From JAUZPB01 sp037140715 (lineage in GTDB: Bacteria; Bacteroidota; Ignavibacteria; Ignavibacteriales; SURF-24), in NCBI GenBank assembly GCA_037140715.1, contig JBAXDX010000006.1, forward strand, positions 1 through 55,080: a stretch of 55,080 nt of DNA, written 5' to 3'. Under the pieces are notes generated by a model that saw only the letters and a program-made list of their open reading frames with translations, was not told the origin of the DNA and did no database searches. The translations under genes and the position numbers were made by a program. Positions 1 through 9,366 of this stretch are shown here, one piece after another (within the stretch, counting starts at the first letter, position 1; each line of letters begins with the position of its first letter).

Positions 1-2
1 AT

Positions 3-437
3 ATAGTATTTACTAGTAAAAATAATATGAATATGGTAGGCATTTTTAAAAAATGCTCAATTTATGTAGAGAGTGATGCTGAATTGACAATTGGTGATAA
101 TGCAGGGTTCTCAGGAGTTTCTATCTTTTGTTCAAAAAAAATTTCAATTGGAGATTATTTTACATGCGGTGGAAACGTATTTATATGGGATACCGATTTT
201 CATCCTTTAGACTATTTAGAACGCAGAAAGCATAATCGGGAAAAAATCATAGAGAAACCAATTGAAATAGGGTCTGATGTATTTATTGGTGCTAATACAA
301 TAATATTAAAAGGAGTTAAAATAGGCGGCAGATCAATAATTGCTGCCGGAAGCATCGTTACTAAGGATATCCCCTGTGATGAAATATGGGGCGGTAATCC
401 GGCCCGGTTTATAAAAAATGTTGACAGACTAATATAA
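3..437 (+). CDS. Hexapeptide-repeat O-acetyltransferase, 5' end cut by window edge
   Basis: Left-handed beta-helix acyltransferase of the maltose/galactoside acetyltransferase (LbH) type, likely acetylating a sugar of a surface polysaccharide. The protein shows hexapeptide-type turns (IGDNAGFSGVSIF, IGSDVFIGANTIILKGVKIG) and ends in the family's typical tail GGNPARFIKN. The conserved His region is DTDFHPLD. The frame is open upstream of the first ATG (position 27) to the window edge, and family members usually have about 180-200 residues. The true start is therefore probably outside the window, and only about 145 residues are visible. It lies 66 bp before a methyltransferase and glycosyltransferases on the same strand, which supports a role in polysaccharide decoration. 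The substrate cannot be told. Confidence 0.85.
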   Translation: MVFTSKNNMNMVGIFKKCSIYVESDAELTIGDNAGFSGVSIFCSKKISIGDYFTCGGNVFIWDTDFHPLDYLERRKHNREKIIEKPIEIGSDVFIGANTIILKGVKIGGRSIIAAGSIVTKDIPCDEIWGGNPARFIKNVDRLI

Positions 438-503
438 AAGTATTAAAATATTCAATATGTATGACCGTATTTAATGTTGGAAGGAAAATTAACAGGATAA
501 GAA

Positions 504-1352
504 ATGAATATGTACTCCAGCCTGATCAAATTTGAGATTAAAAGAAATTTACGTTCTGTGCGGAAAATCCTTACCCAAAAGAAAATATTAAAACCTTCAG
601 TAACTTATAAGCCTGGTCGTTGCAATGTTTGCGGTGTGGACACTATATTTCTTGCGTATCCTAATGAAACCTATAATAATTCTAATTCCTGCATATATTG
701 TGGCTGTACTGCGCGTTTCAGACTAATTGGTTTAGCTCTTGCGAATCTCATATTAAATAAGACTCAGTTTGTGAAAGACTTGGAGCTGAATTGTATCCCT
801 GAGAATAAAAATATTAAAATTCTTGATACTTCTTATAAAAGTTCCCTGTATCCTTTTCTAAAGAACAAAATAAGTTTAAGAATGAGCGAATATTATCCTG
901 ACTATCCGGTTGGGAAAAAGGTATTAAAATTGGAAAATCAGGATTTGCTTTCATTAAAAGTAAAAGACAGGGAGTTAGACTATATAATAACATCTGAAGT
1001 ATTCGAACATATTTACGACCCATGGAAGGCTTTTGCTGAAATAAACAGATGTCTTAAAAAAGGCGGAGCGCATATTTTTACGGTACCATATTATGAAGAT
1101 AAAATTACATTAAGCAGGGCTACTCCTGATGAAAATAATAATTTGAAAATCCTGTTGCCTGAAGTTTATCATTTAAATCCTTTAACAAAAAATGGTTCTC
1201 TTGTTGTTACTGATTTTGGCAATGATTTAGTTGTAAAGTTGGAACAACTAGGATTTAAAACGGACTATATCAAATTAACTGATGAATATTTTGGCTTTAA
1301 GGAAACGTATTTATTCGTTTCGCAAAAAATGCAACAATTAATCGCAGGGTAA
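504..1352 (+). CDS. SAM-dependent methyltransferase with N-terminal Cys cluster
   Basis: 282-residue class I methyltransferase-like protein. Residues 40-68 hold CNVC and CIYCGC, a possible zinc ribbon (CxxC-19-CxxC). The methyltransferase part is around residues 105-225. It has the post-motif II segment DYIITSEVFEHIYDPW and LKKGGAHIFTVPY, typical of Methyltransf_11 enzymes acting on sugars or lipids. Motif I is degenerate: ILDTSYKSS stands where a glycine-rich loop is expected, so SAM binding is plausible but not certain. It sits between an acetyltransferase and a two-domain glycosyltransferase whose TTG start follows 3 bp after its stop, so the genes are probably co-transcribed. Likely polysaccharide modification; substrate unknown. 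Confidence 0.75.
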   Translation: MNMYSSLIKFEIKRNLRSVRKILTQKKILKPSVTYKPGRCNVCGVDTIFLAYPNETYNNSNSCIYCGCTARFRLIGLALANLILNKTQFVKDLELNCIPENKNIKILDTSYKSSLYPFLKNKISLRMSEYYPDYPVGKKVLKLENQDLLSLKVKDRELDYIITSEVFEHIYDPWKAFAEINRCLKKGGAHIFTVPYYEDKITLSRATPDENNNLKILLPEVYHLNPLTKNGSLVVTDFGNDLVVKLEQLGFKTDYIKLTDEYFGFKETYLFVSQKMQQLIAG

Positions 1353-1355
1353 AAA

Positions 1356-3161
1356 TTGACTTTATCTGTTCCTAAAATATCTGTTATTATCTCCTCATAC
1401 AATTCTGCAAAATTTATTAAAGGACGTCTGGATAACCTGATTTCCCAAACAATTTTTAATTCATTGGAAATAATTATTGTACTTAGCGGATCAAAAGAAA
1501 ATGAAGAGGAGATTATTAGTCCTTACGTTAAAAACTATAAGAATATAATTTGTATTAAAACTGATGAAAGAGAAACAATATATAAAGCCTGGAATAGAGC
1601 GATTAAAATTTCCAGGGGAAATTATATTACAAATGCTAATACTGATGATAGACTTAAGGCAGATGCGCTTGAAATTCTTTCAGACTATTTAGACAGCAAT
1701 CCTGATCTGGCTCTGGTATATGCCGATCAATATATAACAAATTCTCCAAATCAATCATTTGAAGAATTGAAAAATATTACCGGAAAGCATTGCTGGTCTG
1801 ATTATTCAATGGACAGACTGATTGAAGCAAGTCTCACAGGACCACAGCCTGTGTGGCGTTCTTCTTTACATTTTAAGGATGACATTTGGTTTAATGAAAC
1901 TTTTGAAGTTGTTGGCGACTATGACTTTGCTTGTCAGGTCGCTGTAAAATATAAAATCGGACACCTGCCTTTAATACTTGGTGTGTATTATAAATCTGAT
2001 AATCAACAAAATAAAGAATATCAAAATTCTGTCAGAACATTTGGAGAAACCTGTTCAGTTAAAGAAAAATATGCTGACATTTATCTTCATTCATTATCAG
2101 AATATCAATTGTTTAATAAATCTAAATATTTTAGAAAATGGGCGAATTCTAATATATTATATTTTTATTCCTGGAAGCTGGTAATGAAAATTATTAATCC
2201 TTCCAAAAGACTCCAGACCAGGCAATTTGTTATCTGGTTCTCTTCTAAAATTGAAGAATATCTGGGGAATTTAAAGCAGGCAAAATCTGTTCTGCAAAAT
2301 GATTATCCGCTTGCTAAAAGACAATTTGAACATCTTTCACAGATACAAAAAAATAGTGATTTTATCAGCGTGATTATACCCGCATATAACCGTCCATTAT
2401 TATTAGTGGATACACTCAATAGTCTTGTTTCTCAGACGCATGGAAATTTTGAAATTATTTTAGTCAATAACGGAACAATTGATATTTCTGAACTTGTGGA
2501 TAGTTATAAGGATAAACTGAAAATTAATTATCTGGTCTCCGATATTAAAGGGAACGTTGCCGCCGCTAAAAATCTTGCACTAAAGGTTGCTAAAGGAGAT
2601 TTTATAGCTTATCTGGATGATGATGACTGGTATCATCCGGCACATCTGAAAACTCTTTTTGATGAGTTACAAAATGGAGATTATTTGTTCGCTTATAGTG
2701 ACGCTTATGTTGAACTGCAGGATTGTACCGCAGATGGAAGAAGCTATACTACTGTTAAAAAATTTGTCGAATACTCAAAGGAGTTTAATAGGAATCTGCT
2801 TTTAATTAAAGATTATATCTTTACTCCCTGTGTTATGCATAGCAGGAGGTGTTATGAAGTGGTCGGCGGTTTTGATGAATATTTAAAGACTGACGAGGAT
2901 ATGGACCTATGGATAAGAATGTCAAAGTTCTATGATTTTAAACATGTGAAGAAGGTTACTTGTTCAGTCAGAAGGACTAATAATAAAAACAGCCTTACAA
3001 AAAATTGGAATCTAATGTATAGAAATGCAGTTTATTTATTTAATAAACATCATGAACTTGCAAAATGGAATCTGCCGGTAATCTTAGGGCAGAAATATTA
3101 CCTGAATCTTAGAAAACGCAGAGCAAAAGAGTCTGATGGTGCTATCAATAGTTATTATTAA
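1356..3161 (+). CDS. Two-domain family 2 glycosyltransferase
   Basis: 601-residue protein with two GT2 (GT-A fold) domains in tandem. The first, residues about 7-230, begins ISVIISSYNS and has a DXD-like NTDDR. The second, from about residue 340, begins ISVIIPAYNRP and carries YLDDDDWY. Both N-terminal nucleotide-binding strands and acidic metal-binding motifs look intact, so two transfers by one polypeptide are possible. The start is TTG, 3 bp after the methyltransferase stop. The 3' end overlaps the next glycosyltransferase by 26 bp, which argues for translational coupling. Cytoplasmic enzyme of surface-glycan assembly; donor and acceptor are not predictable. Confidence 0.85.
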   Translation: MTLSVPKISVIISSYNSAKFIKGRLDNLISQTIFNSLEIIIVLSGSKENEEEIISPYVKNYKNIICIKTDERETIYKAWNRAIKISRGNYITNANTDDRLKADALEILSDYLDSNPDLALVYADQYITNSPNQSFEELKNITGKHCWSDYSMDRLIEASLTGPQPVWRSSLHFKDDIWFNETFEVVGDYDFACQVAVKYKIGHLPLILGVYYKSDNQQNKEYQNSVRTFGETCSVKEKYADIYLHSLSEYQLFNKSKYFRKWANSNILYFYSWKLVMKIINPSKRLQTRQFVIWFSSKIEEYLGNLKQAKSVLQNDYPLAKRQFEHLSQIQKNSDFISVIIPAYNRPLLLVDTLNSLVSQTHGNFEIILVNNGTIDISELVDSYKDKLKINYLVSDIKGNVAAAKNLALKVAKGDFIAYLDDDDWYHPAHLKTLFDELQNGDYLFAYSDAYVELQDCTADGRSYTTVKKFVEYSKEFNRNLLLIKDYIFTPCVMHSRRCYEVVGGFDEYLKTDEDMDLWIRMSKFYDFKHVKKVTCSVRRTNNKNSLTKNWNLMYRNAVYLFNKHHELAKWNLPVILGQKYYLNLRKRRAKESDGAINSYY

Positions 3162-4134
3162 TTACAATTCGAAATCGGTTCTGATAAATTGCTTACGTTC
3201 AATTGTACAAAGTAATTTTAATTTTAAATATGAAGTGTTTATTATAGATAATGCTTCATCTGAGAGTATTCACGAATTAGAAAAAGAATTTAATTTATTC
3301 AGGTTTATATATAATCAGGCAAATATTGGCTTTGCTGGGGCGAATAATATTGGAATAAAGAAGGCAGCGGGTAAATATATCCTGCTTCTAAATCCTGACA
3401 CTATAGTAAATCGTCATTCTTTTCAGCCAATGATAAACTATCTTGATTCTAATCCTGACGTTGGAGCAGCAGGTTGTAAAATATTTAACTCTGCGGGTGA
3501 AATTGAGCGTTCTGTACATTCCTTCCCCTCGATAATTAAAGAATTTGTACATGCCAATGAATTTATTAAACCATTATTAAGCTATAACAGTAAATTAGGA
3601 AAAGTATTCGCCTCAAATAAAAACTTAAAGGCGTTTGAAAGTTACTGGAACTATGATACTGTTAAAGAAGTCGATCACGTTACCGGCGCCTGTATGATGG
3701 TTAAAAGGGAAGTTATTGATAAAGCCGGTTTGCTTGATGAGGCTTTTTTTATTTATAATGAAGAGGTGGAATGGAGTTTACGCTTTAAGCATTATGGATA
3801 TAAAACAGTATTTCTGCCGGAATCAAATATCATACATCTATTTGGCTATTCGACAAAACAGAAGGTACAAAAACAGGCGGTTAATCGCTTGTTGGTCGAA
3901 AGATATAGAGGGATGCTCTATTTCTTTCAGAAACATTACGGGGTAATAAAGCTCTGTCTGTTAAGAGTTATTATTCTTGAGGGATTCGCTGTGAGGCTGT
4001 TATTGAATTATGCTAAGACTGTAAGCCCTGTATTCAATAATGAGAAGACTAACTTAATAAATGAAAGAACCTGTTTGTATAAAATAATAAAGCTTGTTTT
4101 TATGAGCGATTTTGACTGGAGAAAAAATAAATGA
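3136..4134 (+). CDS. GT2 glycosyltransferase (rhamnosyltransferase-like)
   Basis: 332 residues. The N-terminus LSIVIINYNSKSVL, NIGFAGANN and the metal-binding LLNPDT match the GT2 subfamily often annotated as rhamnosyltransferase (WbbL-like). VTGACMMVKREVID and FIYNEEVEWSLR are the acceptor-side motifs of that subfamily. It overlaps the preceding gene by 26 bp, and its TGA stop overlaps the ATG of the radical SAM gene (ATGA), so it lies inside a tight operon. Predicted to extend a lipid-linked oligosaccharide at the inner membrane; sugar specificity is inferred from the subfamily only. Confidence 0.85.
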   Translation: MVLSIVIINYNSKSVLINCLRSIVQSNFNFKYEVFIIDNASSESIHELEKEFNLFRFIYNQANIGFAGANNIGIKKAAGKYILLLNPDTIVNRHSFQPMINYLDSNPDVGAAGCKIFNSAGEIERSVHSFPSIIKEFVHANEFIKPLLSYNSKLGKVFASNKNLKAFESYWNYDTVKEVDHVTGACMMVKREVIDKAGLLDEAFFIYNEEVEWSLRFKHYGYKTVFLPESNIIHLFGYSTKQKVQKQAVNRLLVERYRGMLYFFQKHYGVIKLCLLRVIILEGFAVRLLLNYAKTVSPVFNNEKTNLINERTCLYKIIKLVFMSDFDWRKNK

Positions 4135-5639
4135 ATGTAGCTTTTATAAATCCCCCCTTTCTTCCTAAATATTCACGTGGTTCGCGCAGTCCTGCGGTAA
4201 CTAAAAGCGGTACTGTTTATTACCCTGTCTGGTTAGCTTTGGCGGCGGGGGTTGCCGAGCAGAATGGAAATAATATAATATTAATAGATTCTCCGGCTGA
4301 AGTCCTTGATTTTGAGCAGACTTTTGAACGTCTTAAAGAATTTAACCCGAATCTTGCTGTAATTGAAACAAGCACAGGGAGTTTCACAAATGATGTGAAA
4401 TTTTCTGAAGAGCTTAAAAAGATATTCCCTGGCATTTTTGTCTGCCTGGTTGGAAATCATGTTACCGCTTTGCATTACGAGTCGATGAATGAAAATCCTG
4501 AAATAGATGCTGTAGCACGTAAGGAATATGAGGATACTGTCGTAGAGCTGGCGCAGGCTCTTACGAATAATGAAAGTCTTGAAAATATTAAGGCGCTTAC
4601 CTGGCGCAACCAGGATAAGATAATTGCTAATCCCCCCAGACCTGATAAAATGAATCTTGACGATATACCATTTGCAAGCCAGATATTTAAAAGATATTGT
4701 AATCCTAAAAATTATTTTTTCTCGGCTGGCAGGTTTCCCCAGATGATGGTTTATACAGGACGCGGATGCCCATATTTATGTTCTTATTGTGTTTACCCAC
4801 AGATTTTTTATGGACATAATTATCGTCATCGTTCAGCTGAAAGTATTGCCATGGAATTTAAATATATCGAAGATAACTTTCCTGAAGTTGTCGAGGTTAC
4901 AATTGAGGATGATACTTTTACTGTTTATAAGAAGCACACAATTGAAGTCTGCCAGAAACTTATAGCGCAGAATAATAAGCTTACCTGGACATGTAATGTT
5001 CGTGCGGATTTAGATGTTGAGACGATGAAATGGATGAAAAAAGCCGGATGCCGTCTTATCATTATTGGTTTTGAAAGCGGTTCGAACGAAATACTTAAAT
5101 TAATGAAAAAGGGACTTAAAACTGAACAGTTTACAGCAGCGCGGAATGCAAAAAAAGCACATCTGCTGGTTCATGCTTGTTATATGATGGGCAACAGGGG
5201 AGAAACTCTTTCAACGATGAAAGAAACTCTCGCATTAGCTAAAAAGTTAAATACTGATACAGCACAATTCTTTCCTTTGATGATTTATCCCGGTACTGAA
5301 GCTTATGAATGGGCAAAAAAGGAGGGCTTAATAAATGCGAAAACTTTTGACGAGTGGCTTACTCCTGATGGATTGCATAATACCGTTGTTCGTACGCACG
5401 ACTTAACCGGTGATGAGATTGTTGATTTTTGTAATTATGCCAGAAGACAATATTATCTGCGTCCTGGCTATTTAATAATGAAATTCAAAAATATATTATT
5501 TCATCCCGCGGAATTAAGACGGACTGTAAAAGCTTTTCTTACTTTTTATAAGTATTTATTTAATAAAGATTACAAGAAAAATAAAAAGAAATTTGAGCAG
5601 GATTTACCGCAGGTGGCTAATACCCGGAGTGAAAAATAA
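4131..5639 (+). CDS. B12-binding-domain radical SAM protein
   Basis: 502 residues. Residues 1-150 form a Rossmann-like cobalamin-binding-type domain without the DxHxxG motif. The radical SAM core follows, with the CxxxCxxC cluster at C213, C217 and C220 (GRGCPYLCSYC). VTIEDDTF, GFESGSNEILKLMKKG and a C-terminal helical part are typical of the BchE/Elp3-like B12-radical SAM superfamily. It overlaps the upstream glycosyltransferase by 4 bp (ATGA) and ends the polysaccharide cluster, so its substrate may be a sugar or lipid carrier. This is inference from context; members of this superfamily also methylate or rearrange many other substrates. A hairpin at 5658 follows. Confidence 0.85.
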   Translation: MNVAFINPPFLPKYSRGSRSPAVTKSGTVYYPVWLALAAGVAEQNGNNIILIDSPAEVLDFEQTFERLKEFNPNLAVIETSTGSFTNDVKFSEELKKIFPGIFVCLVGNHVTALHYESMNENPEIDAVARKEYEDTVVELAQALTNNESLENIKALTWRNQDKIIANPPRPDKMNLDDIPFASQIFKRYCNPKNYFFSAGRFPQMMVYTGRGCPYLCSYCVYPQIFYGHNYRHRSAESIAMEFKYIEDNFPEVVEVTIEDDTFTVYKKHTIEVCQKLIAQNNKLTWTCNVRADLDVETMKWMKKAGCRLIIIGFESGSNEILKLMKKGLKTEQFTAARNAKKAHLLVHACYMMGNRGETLSTMKETLALAKKLNTDTAQFFPLMIYPGTEAYEWAKKEGLINAKTFDEWLTPDGLHNTVVRTHDLTGDEIVDFCNYARRQYYLRPGYLIMKFKNILFHPAELRRTVKAFLTFYKYLFNKDYKKNKKKFEQDLPQVANTRSEK

Positions 5640-5657
5640 TCATTCCATTCCATGCAC

Positions 5658-5683
5658 CTATCCCGATTAATCAATCGGGATAG
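5658..5683. terminator. Perfect 11-bp-stem hairpin between convergent genes
   Basis: ctatcccgatt and aatcgggatag are exact inverse complements around the loop aatc. The hairpin lies 19 bp after the radical SAM stop and before the convergent papain-like gene. There is no T-run on either side, so it is an imperfect intrinsic terminator or a mobile palindrome. Confidence 0.5.
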
Positions 5684-5745
5684 AAAGTTAAATTTAGATT
5701 ACGGTCATTGGAATAATTAAAAGAGTCGCATGCGATTCCTGCCTG

Positions 5746-7122
5746 TTACTCATGATTTATTTCAACCAGTACCGGGACAACCGATTCTTTTTCGCTAAAG
5801 GCTGAGAAGGATATTTCATCCTTATCTGAAAATATAATTCTTGATGACGGAACCAGGTCATTGCCAAAGACAAACTTTATCCTTTCCCAAAAGCTTCCTT
5901 TTGAATTTTCTATCGCGGTTATTTTTGCATCAATGTCTATTTCCTTCTTCGAGTAAAGGAAACAGTAATAAGAGCTACCTTTTACATCGTCAAGCATATT
6001 GTATGTATCTTCCGATGGGATGGACACGTTATTTTTCTTATAAGGGAGGTAGGCGACCATATTCTTATTGAAAGGGAAGAGCTTTTCTACTTTAAATGTT
6101 GAATCGGAACTGATAGCGTAAACATAAGCGGGCTGGTCATTTGAAATCAGAAGCTCGAACAATGTGCCCGAAGCATAAGATTTTCGAGTAACAAAATATT
6201 CTCCATTAAAGCCGGCTTTCATCGGTTCGTAAGAGCTTTCCCTGAAGAATAGTTTTCCCGAAAGGTCAGGCTCCGACTTTGAATTGACGGGTTTGTCTAT
6301 CAGCTCAAAAGCAAGCATGACGAAAAACTCAAAATCCTTGTATGTAATCCATGTGAAGCCGCCATTACCCCAGTAAGTGCCCCAGCTGTTCATTATTTCA
6401 AAAGCTCCGCCGAACTTTGAATCGTCATAACCGACAACTGCCATACCGTGGCCGCGCGACCAGCGTTTATAATCGGAGGTGTCGGGATGCCAGAGTTGTC
6501 CGGCTTTGTTAAATGAAGGGGGAACATCCATTGCGATTACCACGGGATTATTTTCTGAAATGCTTTTCTTTACAAAATAAGACTGTTTTCCCTCATATTT
6601 ACTTGCAACTTCCCGGTATTCAATTATTCTATGATCGGTGGCGAGACTGCGGTCCTGTTGCGTAACCTCGCGGTTGCAGTCAAAAGCAAATTCGCTTAGC
6701 TTAACTCCTCCCTGAGCTTTTAAGACATTTAATATATCGAGCAGACTGGTGCCATCGTTGCAGTTTTTTTTAGAACGAACCTGATTGTAAACAAACGAAG
6801 GGGAAAAGGCATTCTTGTCTATCTGGGGTCCTGTATAATTATATTTTATTGCTTCAAGGATAGTCCTGCATGCATAAGCCGAAGACCATGCGGCGCATGT
6901 TCCCGTCTGTCCTTGGTTGCCTGGAGCAGGGCAGTATTTTTTAAGCGAATGCGCTTTGGGCATATTTGTATAATCGCCACGCGTAAGCGGAGCCTTTACG
7001 GGTGCATTGACATAGAGTGCTGAATCAAGCAAAACTCCAAGTCCATATTGTTCCTGCGCGGCAATAGAATTGCAGAGCAGTAAAGAAAGAATAAATAAAA
7101 ACATAATTTCCCGGTATTTCAT
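5746..7122 (-). CDS. Secreted papain-family (C1A) cysteine protease with DUF4384-like C-terminus
   Basis: 458 residues from the ATG at 7122, chosen because GGAGGG lies 9 bp upstream and the protein then begins with a clean signal peptide (MKYREIMFLFILSLLLCNSIAAQ). An upstream in-frame ATG at 7161 would overlap the previous gene. The peptidase C1 domain covers residues about 55-275. It has the oxyanion Gln and catalytic Cys in QGQTGTCAAWSSAYA (Q70, C76), His in SRGHGMAVVGYDD (H225) and Asn in MNSWGTYWGNGGF (N245), so the triad is complete. The last 170 residues resemble DUF4384 (FELLISNDQPAYVYAISSDS, KLFPF), a domain often found beside caspases and kinases. No obvious inhibitory propeptide is seen. 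It is last in a run with caspase, CHASE2 and FecR-like genes; exported, target unknown. Confidence 0.85.
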   Translation of the reverse strand: MKYREIMFLFILSLLLCNSIAAQEQYGLGVLLDSALYVNAPVKAPLTRGDYTNMPKAHSLKKYCPAPGNQGQTGTCAAWSSAYACRTILEAIKYNYTGPQIDKNAFSPSFVYNQVRSKKNCNDGTSLLDILNVLKAQGGVKLSEFAFDCNREVTQQDRSLATDHRIIEYREVASKYEGKQSYFVKKSISENNPVVIAMDVPPSFNKAGQLWHPDTSDYKRWSRGHGMAVVGYDDSKFGGAFEIMNSWGTYWGNGGFTWITYKDFEFFVMLAFELIDKPVNSKSEPDLSGKLFFRESSYEPMKAGFNGEYFVTRKSYASGTLFELLISNDQPAYVYAISSDSTFKVEKLFPFNKNMVAYLPYKKNNVSIPSEDTYNMLDDVKGSSYYCFLYSKKEIDIDAKITAIENSKGSFWERIKFVFGNDLVPSSRIIFSDKDEISFSAFSEKESVVPVLVEINHE

Positions 7123-7141
7123 ATAGTCTGTCCCTCCATAT

Positions 7142-8092
7142 TTAATTAGCGCCGGTTTCATCTATTATTATCCGTGCGCGCGTCTGCATGCCGGCGTTGA
7201 TTAAAAAGCCGGCAAATTTATTTTTAAAGCCTTCCACCTGAATCGGCTGGTTATTGATATTCTCATATAGCCTGAGAGCATCGTTATTTAAATTGTTCCG
7301 TTCGTAGAACGCCGCCGTATAAATACTATTCAAAAGCGAGCTTTCCTCGGTTATTCCTGAATTCAGACTGGCAAGAGTATCCTTTACCGCGGCAATCTTA
7401 ATATCCGAGAGAAGATAGAAGCATGCCGAATCTGATATAATTGTATTGTTAGTTCCGCTTGATACAAACCATTTATAGCCGGCTTCCTTCTGAAGGCGGA
7501 AATCTTTCATGTCAAGTTTAAGGGAAGATTCAGTTGTTGTCTGCATATAAATAGTTTTGCCATCGGGCGAAATTAAATGAAAAATACTCAGCTTCGAATC
7601 AGGCGAAGTATTCCAGGATATGTTCAGGCTGGGTTCAATAAGATTTGTGGTTACAGGAGAGTTCAGCTCAATGGTATTTCCTCCCTGTCTTACAACGGCT
7701 CCGAGCATTTTCATATTTTTAGAACTTTTCTGGACTGTGGATATTTCATTCATTACGTAACCGGCGATATTCTTCGATATTGAATTACTGGCGTTGCCAA
7801 TCTTTGCGGCGAGTTTATCAGCCTCGAAAGTTCCTTCGGTTCTAAGTTCTACAGACTTTCCGCCTGAATGAGCCAGCCCCACAAAATCATTCTTTCCCAG
7901 TCTGATTACATCGCCTGAGCTAAGTCTTGCGCCTGCTTTTAGCGGAAGCCATTCGCCGGTTTTAATATTCTTTTGCGTTACTTTTCCTCCTGTAGCTATT
8001 ACATTGAAGAGAGCATCCTGAGCTTTTACCGCGCTCAGGCTCAATGTTAAAAATAACAGTACAACAAATGTCTGATTAAAAATATTCTTCAT
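7142..8092 (-). CDS. Exported FecR-domain-like protein
   Basis: 316 residues with a signal peptide (residues 1-24, ending AVKAQ). Residues 28-95 resemble a FecR domain: VIATGGKVTQKNIKTGEWLPL, then AGARLSSGDVIRLG and SVELRTEGTFE. The middle part (about 145-215) is beta-rich with SLNISWNTSPDSKLSIFHLISPDG. The C-terminal 80 residues look like a TPR-type helical hairpin (YERNNLNNDALRLYENI). No DNA-binding or transmembrane segment follows, so it is not an anti-sigma factor of the classical FecR kind but a periplasmic or surface protein. The start overlaps the CHASE2 stop by 4 bp (ATGA), implying coupling. FecR-like and CHASE2 proteins are often encoded together; the function of the pair is unknown. 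Confidence 0.7.
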   Translation of the reverse strand: MKNIFNQTFVVLLFLTLSLSAVKAQDALFNVIATGGKVTQKNIKTGEWLPLKAGARLSSGDVIRLGKNDFVGLAHSGGKSVELRTEGTFEADKLAAKIGNASNSISKNIAGYVMNEISTVQKSSKNMKMLGAVVRQGGNTIELNSPVTTNLIEPSLNISWNTSPDSKLSIFHLISPDGKTIYMQTTTESSLKLDMKDFRLQKEAGYKWFVSSGTNNTIISDSACFYLLSDIKIAAVKDTLASLNSGITEESSLLNSIYTAAFYERNNLNNDALRLYENINNQPIQVEGFKNKFAGFLINAGMQTRARIIIDETGAN

Positions 8093-9339
8093 TGTTTACC
8101 TTTCCTATATTTAAGCGTTATAACTCTGTAAAGTTTTTCGAGATAATTGGAATAAATGTCGATAGACGTTGGCACGAGGAACACAACGGCTATAGCGAGC
8201 GTAAGGGTGATTCTATAATTGTATCTGTCAAATATCAGCACAACGACAATCAGGTTAGCCAGCGCCTGTAAAAACAGCACCAGTTTTGTAATTCCGCCAA
8301 ACCAGTCGGGAATCATTTTTTTTGAATAGAGCAACAACAGCGCGTTTATATATCCGACAAAAAAAGCGAACATAATGCCAAATGCAAGCGGCAGGCGATT
8401 AATAAAATTTCCGTGCAACATCATTGAAAGAATATTTGCATGGATAACGACCCCATACATATCAGGGAAAGTTCTGCCGGCATATTTCTCATTCATTGGA
8501 GTGAAGAAAACATCCTCCAGAGTCTTTGTATTTATGTCAGTTCCGAGATAACCCATCAGCACAATTTTATTCCTGACAACTGAGAGATCGGCATTCTCAT
8601 CCAGGCAGTCCGCAACATCGATAAAATAGAACTTGTCATAATTGCCCCGGTAGTTAATCATTTCAAATTCTTTCCCCCTTTCCATAAATTTCTGAAAGGC
8701 GTTCTTATCAGTCTGCTCAAATATTTTCATTACGAATGAAGCTACTTTCCCGCCGGTATAATTTGAGAACGGGATAAAATTTCTGATTGTCCTGAAACTG
8801 CCGGTTGCGTCATCGGGAAGATTTGCATAGCCGTTCATCGCATAACGGTTAAACAGGTCAACCGGAGTCTTAAGCGAATCATAACTATTCCGCGTTTCGT
8901 TATAATTATCCAGCCTGCTTACCAGAACCATATTTTTAGTTTCTGCAAAGGCTGCCGCCAGCATAGAATCTGCCTGAGGGTCTCTTCTTACTTCGAAGAG
9001 GGCGTCAAGTCCGATAATTTTCGGATTAAATTTATTAAGATTATTTATCTGTCTTGCAATGCCGTCTCTCGACAGGTTGCCGATATTGACAATAACAATC
9101 GATGTGTCAGCCTCCGGTTCAACGCGCAGTTTCGAGAAATAAATATCATAAATATCAAAGTCCGTCAGCGCTTTACTAATGGGGTCAAGGAATCCAAGGT
9201 TCAGCGGAATCATCGTCAACAGCCACACGAACAGGAAGATATTCGTAGTAATAATAAACGCGTCAGGCCGGAATATGCTTTTCATGAATTTACGGTCTGG
9301 CGCATTCGCTCGTTTATTTTTTGTCTTCTTGTTTTCCAT
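8089..9339 (-). CDS. CHASE2-domain membrane protein without output domain
   Basis: 416 residues. One N-terminal transmembrane helix (about 29-52) is followed by an extracytoplasmic CHASE2-type sensor region (about 60-310). Characteristic segments are DIYFSKLRVEPEADTSIVIVNI, RDGIARQINNLNKFNPKIIGLDALF and NKIVLMGYLGTD. Three C-terminal helices come last (LPLAFGIMFAFFVGYINALLL, KLVLFLQALANLIVVVLIF, LTLAIAVVFLVPTSI). CHASE2 proteins usually continue into a kinase, GGDEF or cyclase domain; here only about 18 basic residues remain (YRVITLKYRKGKQ). It therefore can signal only through a partner. It is 27 bp downstream of the caspase gene and overlaps the FecR-like gene by 4 bp, so those are the obvious partners. 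Confidence 0.8.
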   Translation of the reverse strand: MENKKTKNKRANAPDRKFMKSIFRPDAFIITTNIFLFVWLLTMIPLNLGFLDPISKALTDFDIYDIYFSKLRVEPEADTSIVIVNIGNLSRDGIARQINNLNKFNPKIIGLDALFEVRRDPQADSMLAAAFAETKNMVLVSRLDNYNETRNSYDSLKTPVDLFNRYAMNGYANLPDDATGSFRTIRNFIPFSNYTGGKVASFVMKIFEQTDKNAFQKFMERGKEFEMINYRGNYDKFYFIDVADCLDENADLSVVRNKIVLMGYLGTDINTKTLEDVFFTPMNEKYAGRTFPDMYGVVIHANILSMMLHGNFINRLPLAFGIMFAFFVGYINALLLLYSKKMIPDWFGGITKLVLFLQALANLIVVVLIFDRYNYRITLTLAIAVVFLVPTSIDIYSNYLEKLYRVITLKYRKGKQ

Positions 9340-9366
9340 TCAGCTTAATAATTGTGTGATTGCCGG

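Noticed and set aside
5720..5745. gagtcgcatgcgattc palindrome after the papain-like gene
   Set aside because: No loop possible for a terminator hairpin and no T-run directly adjacent; judged chance.
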